NCBI RefSeq assembly: GCF_024919275.1
Contig: NZ_JANWGH010000001.1
Span: 682,001-746,000 of the forward strand
Reading direction: 5' to 3'
Source of the DNA: Algoriphagus limi
Lineage (GTDB): Bacteria > Bacteroidota > Bacteroidia > Cytophagales > Cyclobacteriaceae
Length of the DNA: 64,000 bases
Part shown: one piece after another, positions 53,223 through 61,445 of the stretch
How positions within the stretch are numbered: position 1 is the stretch's first letter
How the letters are laid out: every line of letters starts with the position of its first letter
Made by a program: the position numbers and the translations under genes
Notes under the pieces: model-generated
Seen by the model: only the letters and a program-made list of their open reading frames with translations
Databases searched by the model: none
What the model was told of the DNA's origin: nothing

Positions 53223-54010
53223 TAGTCTTTGAGAGGATTAAATTCTTTCTGTCGGATGAGTTCGGATACTTTAGAAAGTAAGTTCAACTTTCCACCATAG
53301 GTTTTTCTGAGCAATTCCTCAGTCACTACTTCGTTTTTGGGTCCTGAGGCTACTAAATGAAGATTCAGCATTATAAACCAATCGAAATAATTAACAGCTG
53401 AATAAATATCGTGATGTACCACGATTACGGTTTTTCCACTTTGGCTCATTTCCTGAAGCAAGTTGAAAATCGCCGTTTCTGTATTCATATCAACCCCGGC
53501 AAAAGGTTCGTCCATTAAATACAAATCAGCTTCTTGTGCCAAGGCTCTTGCTATGAACACGCGCTGTTGCTGACCACCCGACAGTTCAGAAATTTGTCGA
53601 TGAACATAAGCAGTCATTCCAACTTTTTCCAGGCAGGAAAGTGCTAATTCTCTCTCTTTTTTTCCAGGTCGCTTAAATAGTCCCAGTTTTCCATAGGTTC
53701 CCATTAAAACCACATCTAAAACCGAGGCAGGAAAATTCCAGTCAACCGATTCCCGTTGCGGCACGTAGCTGATTTTGTTCCGAACTTTATCTAAGTCCTG
53801 ATCAAAAATCTTCACATAACCACTGTTTGGTTCGATCAATCCCATAATTGCTTTGATCAAAGTGGATTTTCCAGCACCATTCGGGCCAAGTATTCCGATC
53901 AGTTTTCCAGCAGGTAAACTGAAGTCCACATTCCACAATACCGGACTTTGGTCGTAGCTAACCGTCAAATCGTGAATTTCTAGGATTGGTTGCGTTACTT
54001 GCTTGATCAT
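53222..54010 (-). CDS. Metal ABC transporter ATPase
   Basis: 262 residues. Walker A GPNGAGKST, Q-loop YVPQRESVDW, signature LSGGQQQR, Walker B LYLMDEPFAG and the switch His in VVHHD. The PQRESVDWNFP segment is characteristic of Mn/Zn/Fe (TroB, MntB, ZnuC) ATPases. Its start overlaps the binding-protein stop by 4 nt. It powers import through the two permeases. Confidence 0.94.
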   Translation of the reverse strand: MIKQVTQPILEIHDLTVSYDQSPVLWNVDFSLPAGKLIGILGPNGAGKSTLIKAIMGLIEPNSGYVKIFDQDLDKVRNKISYVPQRESVDWNFPASVLDVVLMGTYGKLGLFKRPGKKERELALSCLEKVGMTAYVHRQISELSGGQQQRVFIARALAQEADLYLMDEPFAGVDMNTETAIFNLLQEMSQSGKTVIVVHHDIYSAVNYFDWFIMLNLHLVASGPKNEVVTEELLRKTYGGKLNLLSKVSELIRQKEFNPLKD

Positions 54011-54921
54011 GGCAATAGGGCTTGATAGATGGTGTTAAGATTGGTTCGTACCATTCCAATGTAGGTCCCCGCTTCAGTGTCAGGAGCGTCTAAGCTATCG
54101 GTGAATAGAGGGCCAGCTAGTTGGATAGGGTGGTCGCGTTTTTCACATGCCTGTACCAAAGCATTCAATGCTCTGGGAGAAATGGTTTGCTCTGCAAAAA
54201 CAGCTTTGATGTTTTGGTCAATAATGAACTGAACTAGATTTCCTAAATCGCGAAGTCCAGGTTCACTCAAAGTAGAAAGTCCTTGTAAGCCTCTCACTTC
54301 GATTTGGTAGGCCTTTCCAAAATAAGCAAAAGCATCATGAGCTGTTACTATGGCCTGTCCAGATGAAACTAGTTCTCCGGTTATTTTTTCAGCATAAGCA
54401 TTCAGCCCTTGAAGTTCTTTCTGATAAGCCTTCCAATTTTCTCGGATTTGCGTTTCCCATTCAGGCTTCCATTGAATTAGTTTTTCTATGGTGTCCTCCA
54501 ATGCCATTTCCCAAAGCAGCACATCAAACCAAATGTGAGGATCTACACTGTGTGCCTCAGGCCCTGATCGTAGCAATTTACTTTCGGGTAGGTCTTCAGA
54601 TATATTGATGAGGTTTTGACTGTAGGCCAATTTTTCAAAAATCTCAGTCATTTTACCTTCAAGAAATAAACCATGGTAAACCACCAAATTTGCATTAGTC
54701 AGCAAATCCAAATCTCTGACTGATGCTTTGTAAAGATGAGGATCCACTCCGGCAGGCATAAGGGGTTGTACGTCGGCCAAATCACCCATTATTTCGGATA
54801 TTGCATCTGCCAAGATGCTGGTAGTAGCCACGATCAAAGGCTTCTCCCGATTTTCAGGAGAAGAGCTTTTGCAGGAAAAAATTCCGATAGTTAAAAGTAT
54901 AACAACAATAACCCTTTTCAT
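54007..54921 (-). CDS. Metal ABC transporter substrate-binding lipoprotein (TroA/MntA-like)
   Basis: 304 residues with lipobox IGIFSC (Cys17), cluster A-I binding protein. Predicted metal ligands are the His of VDPHLYKAS, the His of DPHIWFD, the Glu in FAEQTIS and the Asp of LFTDSLD. The set His-His-Glu-Asp is typical of manganese or iron binders rather than the three-His zinc proteins, and there is no His-rich loop. It sits on the periplasmic side and hands the metal to the permeases. Confidence 0.92.
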   Translation of the reverse strand: MKRVIVVILLTIGIFSCKSSSPENREKPLIVATTSILADAISEIMGDLADVQPLMPAGVDPHLYKASVRDLDLLTNANLVVYHGLFLEGKMTEIFEKLAYSQNLINISEDLPESKLLRSGPEAHSVDPHIWFDVLLWEMALEDTIEKLIQWKPEWETQIRENWKAYQKELQGLNAYAEKITGELVSSGQAIVTAHDAFAYFGKAYQIEVRGLQGLSTLSEPGLRDLGNLVQFIIDQNIKAVFAEQTISPRALNALVQACEKRDHPIQLAGPLFTDSLDAPDTEAGTYIGMVRTNLNTIYQALLP

Positions 54922-55580
54922 GACTGAATAGCGAGAATATTTGATGCTACATCTTTGGACATGAAAATGCTTTTCTTTTGATCTACTAGGATTTCGACAG
55001 AGCCATCGAATTCAACCTTGTCTAGGATTTTTACTCTTGCTCCGATATATGCGCCGACTTTATCCATGTAGCGAAGGAAGGCTGCCGAACTATCCTTGAC
55101 TGCAACGATTTGTCCTGATTGATCGATTTCCATTTCACTGATTGGAACTCTAGGTCGTGCTTTTACATCTCCAAATTCATCTGGAATCGGATCGCCATGT
55201 GGATCAAACTTTGGATAGTTTAAAAATGCATCGAGCCGCTGAATAAGTAGGGGAGATTGAATATGTTCTAATTCTTCTGCTACCTCATGAACTTCATCCC
55301 AAGCGAAGTTTAGTTTTTCAACCAAGAACACTTCCCATAGGCGATGCTTTCGAATTGTTTGAAGCGCAAATTTTTTGCCTTCAGGTGTAATGTTGACACC
55401 GTAATATTTCCGATAGTTAATCACACCTTTTTCGCCAAGCTTCCGAAGCATATCTGAAACGGAGGCAGGTTTTGTCTTCATCTCAGCTGCAATGTCATTC
55501 GTCGAAACTGACTTACTGGCTCCATCTGATAGGTGATAGATGGCCTTTAAATAATTCTCTTCTGCTGCAGTCAAATTCAT
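54918..55580 (-). CDS. mntR: DtxR/MntR-family metal-dependent repressor
   Basis: 220 residues from ATG 55580; a TTG two codons upstream is less likely. Winged-helix domain (1-72), dimerisation domain with His79 and Glu83 in KHRLWE, Glu102, Glu105 and His106 in AEELEH, and a C-terminal FeoA/SH3-like domain (about 145-215). It should repress the downstream transporter when manganese (or ferrous iron) is plentiful. ATGA overlap with the binding-protein gene, first of a seven-gene operon. Two palindromic sites lie upstream. Confidence 0.92.
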   Translation of the reverse strand: MNLTAAEENYLKAIYHLSDGASKSVSTNDIAAEMKTKPASVSDMLRKLGEKGVINYRKYYGVNITPEGKKFALQTIRKHRLWEVFLVEKLNFAWDEVHEVAEELEHIQSPLLIQRLDAFLNYPKFDPHGDPIPDEFGDVKARPRVPISEMEIDQSGQIVAVKDSSAAFLRYMDKVGAYIGARVKILDKVEFDGSVEILVDQKKSIFMSKDVASNILAIQS

Positions 55581-55598
55581 TTTCAATCAAATTTGAAA

Positions 55599-55630
55599 CA
55601 AATATAAAAATTAATTTAGATATAGCTAAA
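55599..55630 (-). promoter_or_regulatory. mntR promoter with a DtxR-type operator in the spacer
   Basis: On the minus strand TATATTTG (55606-55599) is an exact -7 element, 19 nt before the mntR ATG. The 16-bp palindrome TTTAGATATAGCTAAA (55615-55630) lies immediately upstream of it, in the spacer to the -33 region, so a bound regulator would block polymerase. Half sites are TTTAG and CTAAA. Confidence 0.62.
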
Positions 55631-55690
55631 ATAATATTTATTAATATCTAAATCAGCTGTGGAAAACCTATTTTCAAATGTGATTATGAA

Positions 55691-55706
55691 ATTAGCCTTA
55701 TCTAAA
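55691..55706. promoter_or_regulatory. Second TTAG-N6-CTAA palindrome upstream of mntR
   Basis: ATTAGCCTTATCTAAA has the same half-site sequence and spacing as the site at 55615-55630, differing in the outermost base and the central six. It lies 76 nt further upstream, centre to centre. Confidence 0.5.
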
Positions 55707-55894
55707 AATAATTTGAGGCAAAATAAAAAATATCTGTAAAGGTCTATGAATAAATAAGATGTGAATCTTTCAAATACGGTTTTGAATCAAAAAGCGATGA
55801 AATGAACTTTAGAATTTCAGTTTCCCAAAATCAAAAATTGGTTTCTAAAAAGGGAGGGGAGTGGATAAAGTGGATAGTTTTCCACCAATTTTTA

Positions 55895-57022
55895 TCAGGC
55901 TAAAAGATCTTCGATTAATTGGCGAAAGAGTTTGCCTTCTTTATTCCACTTAAAAAAATCTGATTCTAGACCATCGAAAAAATGAGAATTTAGTCCTGAA
56001 TGAAACTCATTAGCTGCTTTTCGGACTTGGTTATAATGTACTGAAATCCCAAGATTATATTCTGTGATTAATGAATCCCATTTTGGGTTGGAATTGATAA
56101 TTATGGGGCAACCTAGTCCACATGCCTCGAAAAGTTTGCTGGGAAGTTTATTGATTATCGCTGGATGAAGCTGGTATGGTAAGAGTAAGAAATCAGCTCT
56201 TTTGATGGCATCTAAAACAGCTTCATGAGGGATGGGTGAGGTAGACAATTCCAAATGAATTGCCCTGTTTGCTTTTCCTATTTTTTGAATCTCATTTTCA
56301 AATTCTTTAAGGGTTACATGCCCGATTATTCTCAATTGAGAGCCAGGAAAATCAGCCAGTATGTTTTCGAAAAATTGAATCCCTTCTAAGACTCCATAAG
56401 ATGGCGTTAGTGTTCCAGTGATTAAAAAATTAAATGACTTTTTGTTTTTATAAGATTTTGGTGAAGGAATTAAATCAGGTCCTAGATATTTATTTTCAAG
56501 AATTAGATTTGGTTTCTTTTCCGGCATTTCATCTGCGTAGCAGGCTTCAGCGAAAATGTGAAAATCAATCTTGTTTGGTTTTTCTGATTTTTGAATTATC
56601 CATTTAGCCAGGGTCCTTTTTATAACCGATAAGTTTGGATTGAGTTTGAGGTTTTGAACATAGTTTTCCTGAACATCATAAATCAACTTGTACTTAATCC
56701 AAGGCTTTAAAAACTTTGCTACAAGTAGTGTTTCCCAACTGCAGCAAATCAGGACTTTGGGTTTGATTTTCAATAGAAGAAAGCCCAATCTAAAAGGGAA
56801 AGTAAACCTTTGCCATCGAGAATGGTAATCATTGATAGAAACAAAAAATCGATCTTCAGCTGATTTTGGTAGTGATTTGCTGGAAAATCCTATGAAGTTT
56901 AATTGGTATTTATTTGTTTCACGCAGCGAAAAGCCCAGCCTCCCAAAAGATCTGGAATCCAGTATGGGTTTTAGGGAGGAAGCAAACAAAACCGAAATCA
57001 TGTGGGCTTTTTGATCACTCAT
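55895..57022 (-). CDS. Glycosyltransferase, GT4-like
   Basis: 375 residues, two Rossmann halves. The C-terminal half shows NFLITGTLTPSYGVLEGIQFFENI (the fold's donor-site start) and LPSKLFEACGLGCPIIIN, the E-x7-E-like donor-binding segment of GT-B enzymes. The acceptor half is not informative. It may add a sugar to a surface polysaccharide or glycolipid. It stands divergent from dapD across only 20 nt, with no other sugar genes near. Confidence 0.82.
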   Translation of the reverse strand: MSDQKAHMISVLFASSLKPILDSRSFGRLGFSLRETNKYQLNFIGFSSKSLPKSAEDRFFVSINDYHSRWQRFTFPFRLGFLLLKIKPKVLICCSWETLLVAKFLKPWIKYKLIYDVQENYVQNLKLNPNLSVIKRTLAKWIIQKSEKPNKIDFHIFAEACYADEMPEKKPNLILENKYLGPDLIPSPKSYKNKKSFNFLITGTLTPSYGVLEGIQFFENILADFPGSQLRIIGHVTLKEFENEIQKIGKANRAIHLELSTSPIPHEAVLDAIKRADFLLLPYQLHPAIINKLPSKLFEACGLGCPIIINSNPKWDSLITEYNLGISVHYNQVRKAANEFHSGLNSHFFDGLESDFFKWNKEGKLFRQLIEDLLA

Positions 57023-57042
57023 AAACGAAACTAATCAAATTC

Positions 57043-57858
57043 ATGGAACTCAGAACAATTATCGAAAGGGCCTGGGAAAACAGGGAATTGTTAAAAGAGA
57101 AAAACACCGAGATCGCGATCAAAACAGTGATTGCTGATTTGGATGCTGGTCAATTGAGAGTAGCTGAGCCTCTTCCAAATGGAGAGTGGCAGGTAAATGA
57201 CTGGATCAAAAAGGCAGTGATTCTTTATTTCCCAATTCAAAAAATGAAGACTATTGAGGTTGGTCCATTTGAGTTTCATGATAAGATGGCATTGAAGACC
57301 AACTATGCAAAGCAGGGTGTACGGGTAGTACCTCATGCTGTAGCTAGATATGGAGCACATTTGGCTAGTGGAGTTGTGATGATGCCAAGTTATGTTAATA
57401 TCGGAGCTTATGTGGATAGTGGCACGATGGTTGATACTTGGGCGACTGTCGGTTCTTGCGCACAGATCGGCAAAAATGTTCATTTAAGTGGTGGTGTAGG
57501 TATCGGTGGAGTTTTGGAGCCTATTCAGGCAGCTCCAGTGATCGTGGAAGACGGAGCTTTCATTGGTTCAAGAGCAATTATCGTCGAAGGTGTTCGAGTA
57601 GGAAAAGAAGCAGTTTTAGGAGCAGGAGTAACCCTAACAGCTAGCTCAAAGATCATCGATGTAACTGGTTCAGAACCTGTAGAGTATAAAGGATATGTTC
57701 CTCCACGTTCAGTAGTAATTCCTGGGACAATTTCTAAAGATTTCCCAGCTGGAACGTTCCAAGTTCCATGTGCTTTAATCATTGGAAAGCGCAAAGCTTC
57801 AACTGACCTCAAAACCTCTCTAAATGATGCATTAAGAGAAAATAACGTGGCAGTCTAA
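57043..57858 (+). CDS. dapD: 2,3,4,5-tetrahydropyridine-2,6-dicarboxylate N-succinyltransferase
   Basis: 271 residues, left-handed beta-helix acyltransferase. Family segments: VVPHAVARYGAHLASGVVMMPSYVNIGAYVDSGTMVDTWATVGSCAQIGKN (successive hexapeptide turns), GGVGIGGVLEPIQA and PCALIIGKR. It transfers succinyl from succinyl-CoA in the lysine/meso-DAP pathway. Matches E. coli DapD in length (274). Confidence 0.96.
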   Translation: MELRTIIERAWENRELLKEKNTEIAIKTVIADLDAGQLRVAEPLPNGEWQVNDWIKKAVILYFPIQKMKTIEVGPFEFHDKMALKTNYAKQGVRVVPHAVARYGAHLASGVVMMPSYVNIGAYVDSGTMVDTWATVGSCAQIGKNVHLSGGVGIGGVLEPIQAAPVIVEDGAFIGSRAIIVEGVRVGKEAVLGAGVTLTASSKIIDVTGSEPVEYKGYVPPRSVVIPGTISKDFPAGTFQVPCALIIGKRKASTDLKTSLNDALRENNVAV

Positions 57859-57868
57859 ACCAACTAGA

Positions 57869-58471
57869 ATGAAAATAATTTATCGTTTAGGAGTGGCCTT
57901 ACTTATCAGTGGGGCCACTTTTGCTTGTACCGGTAAATCCAGTAGTGAAGGAGACCGTGCTTTTAATCGAGGAGCCTATGAGGAGGCGGTAAATGAGTAC
58001 TCTCAGGATTTGAAATACAATCCCAATGATGTGATCTTGCTTTTCAATCGGGGAAGAGCTCATGAGGAGCAAGGGCAATTGGATTCCGCAATTGCGGATT
58101 TTGAAAAGGCTTTAGAAATTGAACCGAATAACTTTCAGGTTTTATTGGCAATCTCCAATTTGCATTATTCTCAAGACAATTATTCAAGGGCATTGATTTA
58201 TGCGTCCAAAGCTGAAGAAATTTCAGGTGCACCCGCTATGGCTTCTTTTATGAAGGCAAGAGCTTTACATCACATGGGGCATACAGCAGATGCCATGAAA
58301 GCTTATGGAAATGCCATTCAGTTAGATAAAAACTTCGCGCAAGCTTATTTCAATAGAGGAATGCTTAAAGTGGCACTTAAGCAAAAGCGAAGCGCTTGTG
58401 AGGATTTCCAATTGGCAAAAAGTCTGGAATATCCTGGAGCAGAGGATGCTCTCGCAAAATTTTGTAAGTAA
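57869..58471 (+). CDS. TPR-repeat lipoprotein
   Basis: 200 residues with a signal peptide and lipobox TFAC (Cys20). Four or five TPR units follow, for example AFNRGAYEEAVNEYSQDLKY and GQLDSAIADFEKALEIEPNN. It is envelope-anchored and probably a scaffold. It starts 10 nt after dapD, so the two are likely cotranscribed, though no functional tie is evident. Confidence 0.88.
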   Translation: MKIIYRLGVALLISGATFACTGKSSSEGDRAFNRGAYEEAVNEYSQDLKYNPNDVILLFNRGRAHEEQGQLDSAIADFEKALEIEPNNFQVLLAISNLHYSQDNYSRALIYASKAEEISGAPAMASFMKARALHHMGHTADAMKAYGNAIQLDKNFAQAYFNRGMLKVALKQKRSACEDFQLAKSLEYPGAEDALAKFCK

Positions 58472-58476
58472 AAAGA

Positions 58477-58505
58477 AAATCGGCTTAAGGGCCGATTTTT
58501 TTATT
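58477..58505. terminator. Bidirectional terminator between the TPR lipoprotein and the zinc-finger gene
   Basis: An 8-bp stem AAATCGGC / GCCGATTT with a 6-nt loop and seven T after it; the opposite strand also ends in A/T-rich sequence next to the convergent gene's stop. Confidence 0.83.
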
Positions 58506-59202
58506 TTTCGCTGGAGTGATCGTGTTCTTTATGATCACAAATAATTTCTCCCGACAAATAGCCTAAACCTCTGCAGGTTTTGCAATCACTCACTTCTTTT
58601 AGGCTACCGTTACAAGTGGGACAATCCAATCGACCTTTTCCTGAGCAGCGATCACATTCGAAGTATTCTACGATATTAAAAATGTTACGCTTGGTGATTA
58701 GACCTTTTCCGGCACATCGACTACATCCTACTACTCCAACACCTCGGCAATAGCTACAGTCCTGTTGAATTTGTTTTGAACCGGAGCAGGTTGGGCAAGT
58801 TTCCCATCTATAGCCCTTGTTGTCACACAATTGACAGGCTTTGATTTCAGCTATAGGAGCCTTGAGGTCTTCCTGTAGATTTTTTGCCAAATCATAATTC
58901 TCCCCATTAAAGCCATTTAAATCAAAATACTTGTTAAGGAAGTTTGAGCTGTTGTCATATTGGCCTAATTCATACAAGGTTAAAGCAAAATAGTAGGGCA
59001 TTTCATTAGGAAGAGGGAGTCCTGAATCAATTAGGTTTCTGAATATTTGATTGGCTGTTTGATAATCATTTCTCTCCATTGCAGCCAATGCCCCTTTCAT
59101 CCACTGGTCGGTTTGGCCTAGGTTAGGGATTCCCTGACTATGAACACGAAAGGAAAAAGCAAGCAAAAGTGCTATTGAAAATAGAAGTACTGTTTTTTTC
59201 AA
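58501..59202 (-). CDS. Secreted TPR plus DnaJ-type zinc-finger protein
   Basis: 233 residues, TTG start at 59202 followed at once by a signal peptide (KKTVLLFSIALLLAFSF); no in-frame ATG is nearby. A TPR-like region (30-115) precedes a cysteine-rich domain (120-220) with seven CxxC units of DnaJ central-domain type (CPTCSG, CSYCRGVG, CSRCAGKG, CDRCSGKG, CKTCRGLG and two others). There is no J domain, so it does not recruit DnaK. The C-terminus is His/Asp-rich (CDHKEHDHSSEK), possibly metal binding. A periplasmic chaperone or redox role is a guess. Confidence 0.85.
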   Translation of the reverse strand: MKKTVLLFSIALLLAFSFRVHSQGIPNLGQTDQWMKGALAAMERNDYQTANQIFRNLIDSGLPLPNEMPYYFALTLYELGQYDNSSNFLNKYFDLNGFNGENYDLAKNLQEDLKAPIAEIKACQLCDNKGYRWETCPTCSGSKQIQQDCSYCRGVGVVGCSRCAGKGLITKRNIFNIVEYFECDRCSGKGRLDCPTCNGSLKEVSDCKTCRGLGYLSGEIICDHKEHDHSSEK

Positions 59203-59321
59203 GATGATGAGATGCTTTAAGTATTTCCGGAAAATTAAGGACTAAAGCGGATTCACAAAGTTAATGTTTCCAAAAGAGGATTTTTTAAAAATTTGATGAA
59301 TGAGATTTAAGCATAAAAAAA

Positions 59322-59351
59322 TTGTCTTTATTTAATATCATCCTAAATTTA
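59322..59351 (+). promoter_or_regulatory. Promoter of the DUF4332 gene
   Basis: TTG (59322-59324) is followed after 19 nt by TAAATTTA (59344-59351), one base off TAnnTTTG. The ATG lies 43 nt downstream, with an AAAGGAAA stretch in between that could serve in ribosome binding. Confidence 0.6.
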
Positions 59352-59394
59352 TAAACCTTTAAAGGAAATTTAATCATTTTAAACTATTCAAATT

Positions 59395-59802
59395 ATGGGA
59401 AAAGCAATTGATGCTATCGAAGGAATTGGACCTGCTTACAAAGCAAAGCTTGCAGAAGCAGGAGTAAAAACTGTTGAAGGACTTTTGGAAAAGGGAGCCA
59501 CAAGAGCAGGAAGACAAAAGCTTGCTGAGGCTACAGGATTGGACGCAAGTCATATCTTGAAGTGGGTTAATATGGCTGATCTTTTCAGAATTAATGGAAT
59601 CGCAAGTCAGTTTGCAGAACTTCTAAAAGCAGCTGGTGTGGATACTGTAAAAGAACTTCGTAATCGAAATGCAGAAAATCTTCATGCTGCCTTGGTTAAA
59701 ACCCAAGAGGAGAAAGGCTTGACGCGGGTTGTTCCAAATGCTGAAAAGGTTGCTGATTTCATTGCTCAGGCAAAAGCACTTGAGCCTGTAGTCACTTATT
59801 AA
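59395..59802 (+). CDS. DUF4332 helix-hairpin-helix protein
   Basis: 135 residues with two tandem helix-hairpin-helix-type units: IEGIGPAYKAKLAEAGVKTVEGLLEKG and, in the second half, LFRINGIASQFAELLKAAGVDTVKELRN. The IEGIGPAYKAKL signature is the DUF4332 hallmark. HhH motifs often contact nucleic acids, and the family is abundant in Bacteroidota. Monocistronic with a promoter and terminator of its own, which suggests strong independent expression. Confidence 0.87.
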   Translation: MGKAIDAIEGIGPAYKAKLAEAGVKTVEGLLEKGATRAGRQKLAEATGLDASHILKWVNMADLFRINGIASQFAELLKAAGVDTVKELRNRNAENLHAALVKTQEEKGLTRVVPNAEKVADFIAQAKALEPVVTY

Positions 59803-59824
59803 TTATCCAAAATTCTCTCAAAAA

Positions 59825-59857
59825 AACCTTTTTGCCATCGGCATCAAGGTTTTTTTT
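59825..59857 (+). terminator. Terminator of the DUF4332 gene
   Basis: AACCTT / AAGGTT outer stem and TGCC / GGCA inner stem, with a 2x2 internal loop and an ATC loop, lead into eight T. Confidence 0.8.
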
Positions 59858-59886
59858 ATAGTTTCATTTTTAGAAATCAAAAATCC

Positions 59887-61419
59887 ATGAACCGTCGAGA
59901 TCAATTCATTCAAACTTTAAACGAAGGTCAAACCTATAAAAAGGACTTTATCATCTTAGGCACAGGCATCTTGGATGGAGAAGCGATTACAGAAGCCAAT
60001 GTAAAAGTTCCTCTAAAGACCATGAACCGTCATGGACTGATTGCCGGGGCCACAGGAACCGGGAAGACCAAGACACTCCAAGTGATTGCCGAGCAACTCT
60101 CTTTGAAGGGTATTCCCTCTGTTTTGATGGATTTGAAAGGAGATTTATCTGGTTTAGCTCAACCTGGAGAAGTAAAGGACTTTATCATAAGCCGTTCTGA
60201 AAAAATCGGAGTAGAATATGAGCCAATGGGTCTACCTGTTGAACTGATGTCGATTTCCGATGAAAAAGGTGTTCGGCTCAAAGCGACTGTATCAGAATTT
60301 GGGCCGGTACTCATCTCTCAAATTTTGGATTTGAATGATACCCAGCGTGGAGTCATTGCCTTAATTTTTCAATACTGTGATACACATCATCTTCCCTTAT
60401 TGGATTTAAAGGACCTTAAGCGAGTTCTTCAATTCATTAATAATGAGGGAAAAGAACAAATTAAAAATGAGTTTGGGCAAGTTTCTGCTGCCTCTGTTAA
60501 TACGATCATGCGCAAAATTATCGAATTGGAGCAGCAGGGAGCTGATAAGTTTTTTGGGGAGCGATCATTTGAGGTAGATGACTTTGTCAGAACAGAAGAT
60601 GGGAAAGGTGTTATTTCGGTAATCCGATTGACCGACATTCAAAGTAAACCCAAGCTATTTTCGACTTTCATGTTGAGTTTGCTTTCAGAGATTTATGAAA
60701 CCTTTCCGGAACTTGGAGATGCAGATAAGCCAAAGCTTTGTTTATTTATCGATGAGGCGCATTTGGTGTTTTCGAACGCCTCAAAGGATTTATTGGAAAA
60801 AATAGAGGCCATTATCAAATTGATTCGATCAAAAGGAGTTGGTGTGTATTTCTGTACCCAAACTCCAACTGATGTTCCAGACTCTGTCTTGGGACAGTTA
60901 GGACTTAAGGTTCAGCATGCGCTTCGTGCCTTTACGGCAAAAGATCGAAAAGCCATTACCAAAACGGCTGAAAACTATCCACTTTCTCCATTTTATGAAA
61001 CTTCCGAAGTTTTGACGTCAATGGGGATTGGAGAGGCTTTGATAACAGCCTTAAATGAAAAGGGAATTCCGACACCACTGGCGCACACATTGGTAAGAGC
61101 TCCAATCACCCGAATGGATATTCTCAGTCCTTCAGAGATTGATGAAGTGATTTCCAAGTCAAACTTGATTGCCAAATACAATGTGAATTTGGATCGTGAG
61201 TCAGCTTTTGAAATCCTCAACCAAAAAATGGAACAAGTAGAAAAAGAACAGGAAAAAGCTACACTACCTGGTCCTAAACCTCGCACTGCAACTCGAACGA
61301 CTAATGATGAATCTTTGCTTGAGGAATTGAGCAAGAATACCATGGTACGTCAAATTGGAAGAACGATTTTTAGAGAATTAACAAGAGGTATTTTAGGTTC
61401 CTTCAGCAGGAAACGCTGA
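59887..61419 (+). CDS. HerA-like ATPase, DUF853 family
   Basis: 510 residues. Walker A GATGTGKTKTL (54-64) and Walker B CLFIDEAHLVF (about 286-296), with an arginine-finger-like FCTQTPTDVP segment. The family matches E. coli YjgR, a hexameric motor related to HerA/FtsK, of unclear function (DNA translocation or repair). A charged linker (EQVEKEQEKATLPGPKPR) precedes a short C-terminal tail. The next gene begins 26 nt on. Confidence 0.88.
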   Translation: MNRRDQFIQTLNEGQTYKKDFIILGTGILDGEAITEANVKVPLKTMNRHGLIAGATGTGKTKTLQVIAEQLSLKGIPSVLMDLKGDLSGLAQPGEVKDFIISRSEKIGVEYEPMGLPVELMSISDEKGVRLKATVSEFGPVLISQILDLNDTQRGVIALIFQYCDTHHLPLLDLKDLKRVLQFINNEGKEQIKNEFGQVSAASVNTIMRKIIELEQQGADKFFGERSFEVDDFVRTEDGKGVISVIRLTDIQSKPKLFSTFMLSLLSEIYETFPELGDADKPKLCLFIDEAHLVFSNASKDLLEKIEAIIKLIRSKGVGVYFCTQTPTDVPDSVLGQLGLKVQHALRAFTAKDRKAITKTAENYPLSPFYETSEVLTSMGIGEALITALNEKGIPTPLAHTLVRAPITRMDILSPSEIDEVISKSNLIAKYNVNLDRESAFEILNQKMEQVEKEQEKATLPGPKPRTATRTTNDESLLEELSKNTMVRQIGRTIFRELTRGILGSFSRKR

Positions 61420-61445
61420 TATTTCCATGAAATAACTAAGAGAAA

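Larger units (their letters stand above)
55581..55894. other. AT-rich control region upstream of mntR
   Basis: 314 nt without a gene. The part next to mntR contains the promoter and palindromes listed separately. The far part (55740-55894) has no coding signal; a short GTGGA/TCCAC hairpin near 55874-55890 follows the glycosyltransferase stop and may be a weak terminator. Confidence 0.6.

Noticed and set aside
55631-55660. A third DtxR-type site near TTAATATCTAAATC
   Set aside because: Only one half site (CTAAA) is present; the partner half is missing at the right spacing.
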